From assembly GCA_947000775.1 (NCBI GenBank), contig CAMQGK010000318.1, positions 2,231,501-2,295,500 on the forward strand: a DNA stretch of 64,000 nucleotides. The letters run 5' to 3'. The translations under genes and the position numbers were made by a program. Numbering within the stretch: position 1 is the stretch's first letter; every line of letters starts with the position of its first letter. This DNA is from Pterois miles (taxonomy: Eukaryota; Chordata; Actinopteri; Perciformes; Scorpaenidae). The notes below the pieces were generated by a model. It did not search any database. It was not told the origin of the DNA and saw nothing but the letters and a program-made list of their open reading frames with translations. Shown piece after piece: positions 60,501-64,000 of this stretch.

Positions 60501-63500
60501 GAAAAAAGTCATAGTATAGTATGTCAAAAAAAATTAAAAACTGTCATAGTATAGGTGGTTGAAAAAAATTGATAAAAAGTCAGAGTATAGTATGTCGAAA
60601 AAATTGCCATAGTATAGCATGTTGAAAAAAATGAAAAAGAGTCACAGTATAGCATGTCGAAAAAAATGAAAAAAGTCATAGCATAGTATGTCGCAAAAAA
60701 TGAAAAAAAGTCATAGTATAGTATGTCGAAAAAATTGTCATAATATAGTATGTCGAAAAAAGTGCTAATAAAGTCTAATTAAAGGATGTTGAAAAAAAAT
60801 TGATAAAAAGTCATAGTATAGTATGTCGAAAAAATTGCCATAGTATAGCATGTTGAAAAAATGAAAAAAAGTCATAGTATATCATGTCCAAAAAAATGAA
60901 AAAAGTCTATATAGTATGTCGAAAAAAATTTGTTGTATAGCCTGTCGGAAAAAGTGCTAATAAAGTCTAATGTCATAGTATAGCATGTCGAAAAAAATTG
61001 ATAGCATAGTATGTCGAAAAAGTTATCGTATAGCATGTCAAAAAATGAAAAAGTCATAGTATATCATGTCCAAAAAAATGAAAAAAGTCAATATAGTATG
61101 TCGAAAAAATTTGTTGTATAGCCTGTCGAAAAAAGTGCTAATAAAGTGTAATTAAAGGATGTTGAAAAAAATTGATAAAAAGTCACAGTATAGCATGTCG
61201 AAAAAAATGAAAAAAGTCATAGCATAGTACGTCGCAAAAAATGAAAAAAAGTCATAGCATAGTATGTCGAAAAAATTGTCATAATATAGCATGTCAAAAA
61301 AATTGAAAAAAAGTCAGTATAATATGTCAAAAAAGATGTCATAGAACAGCATGTTGAAAAAAACTTGTTAAAAAGTCACAGTATAGTACGTCAAAAAAAA
61401 ATCATAGTATAGTATGTCGTAAAAAATGTCATAGTATAGCATGTCGAAAAAAATCATAGTATAGTATGTCGTAACAAATGTCATAATATAGCATATCGAA
61501 AAAAATTGATAGCATAGTATGTCGAAAAAGTTATCGTATAGCATGTCAAAAAATGAAAAAAGTCATAGTATATCATGTCCAAAAAAAATGAAAAAAGTCA
61601 ATATAGTATGTCGAAAAAATTCGTTGTATAGCCTGTCGAAAAAAGTGCTAATAAAGTCTAATTAAAGGATGTTGAAAAAAATTGATAAAAAGTCAAAGTA
61701 TAGTAAGTCGAAAAATGTTACAGTATAGTATGTCGAAAAAGTAAAAAAAACATAGTATAGTACGTCGAAAAAAGTCATAGTATAGCATGTCAAAAAAATT
61801 GAAAAAAGTCATAGTATAGTATGTCAAAAAAAATTAAAAACTGTCATAGTATAGGTGGTTGAAAAAAATTGATAAAAAGTCAGAGTATAGTATGTCGAAA
61901 AAATTGCCATAGTATAGCATGTTGAAAAAAATGAAAAAGAGTCACAGTATAGCATGTCGAAAAAAATGAAAAAAGTCATAGCATAGTATGTCGCAAAAAA
62001 TGAAAAAAAGTCATAGTATAGTATGTCGAAAAAATTGTCATAATATAGTATGTCGAAAAAAGTGCTAATAAAGTCTAATTAAAGGATGTTGAAAAAAAAT
62101 TGATAAAAAGTCATAGTATAGTATGTCGAAAAAATTGCCATAGTATAGCATGTTGAAAAAATGAAAAAAAGTCATAGTATATCATGTCCAAAAAAATGAA
62201 AAAAGTCTATATAGTATGTCGAAAAAATTTGTTGTATAGCCTGTCGGAAAAAGTGCTAATAAAGTCTAATGTCATAGTATAGCATGTCGAAAAAAATTGA
62301 TAGCATAGTATGTCGAAAAAGTTATCGTATAGCATGTCAAAAAATGAAAAAGTCATAGTATATCATGTCCAAAAAAATGAAAAAAGTCAATATAGTATGT
62401 CGAAAAAATTTGTTGTATAGCCTGTCGAAAAAAGTGCTAATAAAGTCTAATTAAAGGATGTTGAAAAAAATTGATAAAAAGTCACAGTATAGCATGTCGA
62501 AAAAAATGAAAAAAGTCATAGCATAGTACGTCGCAAAAAATGAAAAAAAGTCATAGCATAGTATGTCGAAAAAATTGTCATAATATAGCATGTCAAAAAA
62601 ATTGAAAAAAAGTCAGTATAATATGTCAAAAAAGATGTCATAGAACAGCATGTTGAAAAAAACTTGTTAAAAAGTTACAGTATAGTACGTCAAAAAAAAA
62701 TCATAGTATAGTATGTCGTAAAAAATGTCATAGTATAGCATGTCGAAAAAAATCATAGTATAGTATGTCGTAACAAATGTCATAATATAGCATATCGAAA
62801 AAAATTGATAGCATAGTATGTCGAAAAAGTTATCGTATAGCATGTCAAAAAATGAAAAAAGTCATAGTATATCATGTCCAAAAAAAAATGAAAAAAGTCA
62901 ATATAGTATGTCGAAAAAATTCGTTGTATAGCCTGTCGAAAAAAGTGCTAATAAAGTCTAATTAAAGGATGTTGAAAAAAATTGATAAAAAGTCAAAGTA
63001 TAGTAAGTCGAAAAATGTTACAGTATAGTATGTCGAAAAAGTAAAAAAAACATAGTATAGTACGTCGAAAAAAGTCATAGTATGGCATGTCGAAAAAAGA
63101 GCGAACAAAGTCTTAGTATAGGTGGTTGAAAAAAATTGATAAAAAGTTATAGTATAGTATATCGAAAAAAATGTCATAATATAGTATGTCGAAAAAACGT
63201 CATAGTATAGCATGTCAAAAACTTGAAAAAAGTCATAGTATAGTATGTCGAAAAAAGTCAAAGTAAAGCATGTCAAAAATATTGAAAAAAGTCATAGTAT
63301 AGTATGTCAAAAAATTGAAAAAGTTATAGTATAGTATGTCAAAAAAAGTGCTAATAAAGTGTTATTATAGGATGTTGAAAAAAATTAATAAAGAGTCATA
63401 GTATAGTACGTCGAAAAAAATGTCATAGTATAGCATGCCAAAAAATGAAAAAAAACATAGTATAGTATGTCGAACAAAATCATAGTATGGCATGTCGAAA

Positions 63501-64000
63501 AAAGAGCTAACAAAGTCTTAGTAGAGGTGGTTGAAAACAATTGATAAAAAGTCACAGTATAGTACGTCAAAAAAAATATCATAGTATAGTATGTCGTAAA
63601 AAATGTCATAGTATAGCATGTCGAAAAAAATCATAGTATAGTATGTCGTAACAAATGTCATAGTATAGCATGTCGAAAAAAATTGATAGCATAGTATGTC
63701 GAAAAAGTTATCGTATAGCATGTCAAAAAATGAAAAAAGTCATAGTATATCATGTCCAAAAAAAAAGAAAAAAGTCAATATAGTATGTCGAAAAAATTTG
63801 TTGTATAGCCTGTCGAAAAAAGTGCTAATAAAGTCTAATTAAAGGATGTTGAAAAAAATTGATAAAAAGTCAAAGTATAGGAAGTCGAAAAATGTTACAG
63901 TATAGTATGTCGAAAAAGTAAAAAACACATCGTATAGTATGTCGAAAAAAGTCATAGTATGGCATGTCGAAAAAAGAGCGAACAAAGTCTTAGTATAGGT
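57557..64000 (-). repeat. Short-period array, block 5 (inverted), to window end
   Basis: Units of about 20-40 bp follow AAAAGTCATAGTATAGTATG then TCGAAAAA, the same family and orientation as block 4. They contain a 372-bp duplication (58,390-59,130) and a 1.3-kb higher-order repeat (59,226-63,085). An (AAT)n patch lies at 58,197-58,255. The minus-strand frames rich in F, Y, T, D and S are repeat translations. The array continues past the window. Confidence 0.9.
59226..63085 (-). repeat. 1.30-kb higher-order repeat, about three copies
   Basis: The marker TAAAGGATGTTGAAAAAAAA occurs at 59,481, 60,780 and 62,080. A second marker, the GTCAAAGTATAGTAAGTCG unit, occurs near 60,390, 61,693 and 62,992. 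Spacing is 1,299-1,303 bp in each case, and sequence between markers is nearly identical. Partial copies continue to the window end with a shorter spacing (875 bp). Confidence 0.9.

Noticed and set aside
57856..63721. Minus-strand frames rich in F, Y, T, S and D
   Set aside because: They are readings of the short-period repeat (TTTTTCGACATACTATACTATG) and not proteins. Their low-complexity hydrophobic look is a codon effect of the repeat.

Overview
The window looks like teleost fish nuclear DNA. The evidence is interspersed repeats I recognise from memory as typical of percomorph fish, non-LTR retrotransposon copies with a fish-type reverse transcriptase, hAT-type ends, TTAGGG-like runs, and one plausible splice-flanked exon. 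There are no prokaryotic features. No complete protein-coding gene is visible. Apart from the exon candidate and the six retrotransposon frames, I treat the small open frames as chance or repeat translations. Species and repeat-family names could not be checked here.

Layout. 1-12,800 is ordinary intergenic or intronic DNA. It holds one candidate internal exon (4,107-4,240), conserved-looking noncoding stretches, microsatellites and several decayed DNA transposons. 12,803-17,493 is a degenerate short-period array (about 20-30 bp) built on the core CGACATACTATACTATGAC. It flips strand several times and is interrupted by an older interspersed repeat and a 330-bp solo-LTR-like element. 17,494-17,609 is a degenerate TTAGGG run, followed by a hAT-like nonautonomous element (H1, 17,610-18,305).

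18,306-55,916 is the main object: about 30.5 kb of a roughly 155-bp satellite (near 197 monomers by length). It is interrupted by six copies of one 5'-truncated LINE, all at the same monomer position. The array shows layered higher-order structure: an amplified head-to-head inversion, a 1.7-kb duplication, a 5.8-kb tandem duplication, and LINE-plus-flank blocks shared across 14-21 kb. A second hAT copy (H2, 55,917-56,846) closes the array, followed by a second TTAGGG-like run (56,847-57,160). After a small insertion, the short-period array resumes in the opposite orientation (57,557-64,000) with its own 1.3-kb higher-order repeat.

Main interpretation. The satellite sits between two halves of what looks like a single hAT insertion into telomere-like repeats. 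The left end of H1 and the right end of H2 are each flanked by the same 8-bp word, as expected of one target-site duplication. The six LINE copies share one insertion site, one truncation point and one target duplication, so they descend from one retrotransposition and spread by array amplification. The short-period arrays and the 155-bp monomer share a core, which suggests the satellite grew from the simple array. I found no coding system that these parts form together; the interest lies in how the array was built.
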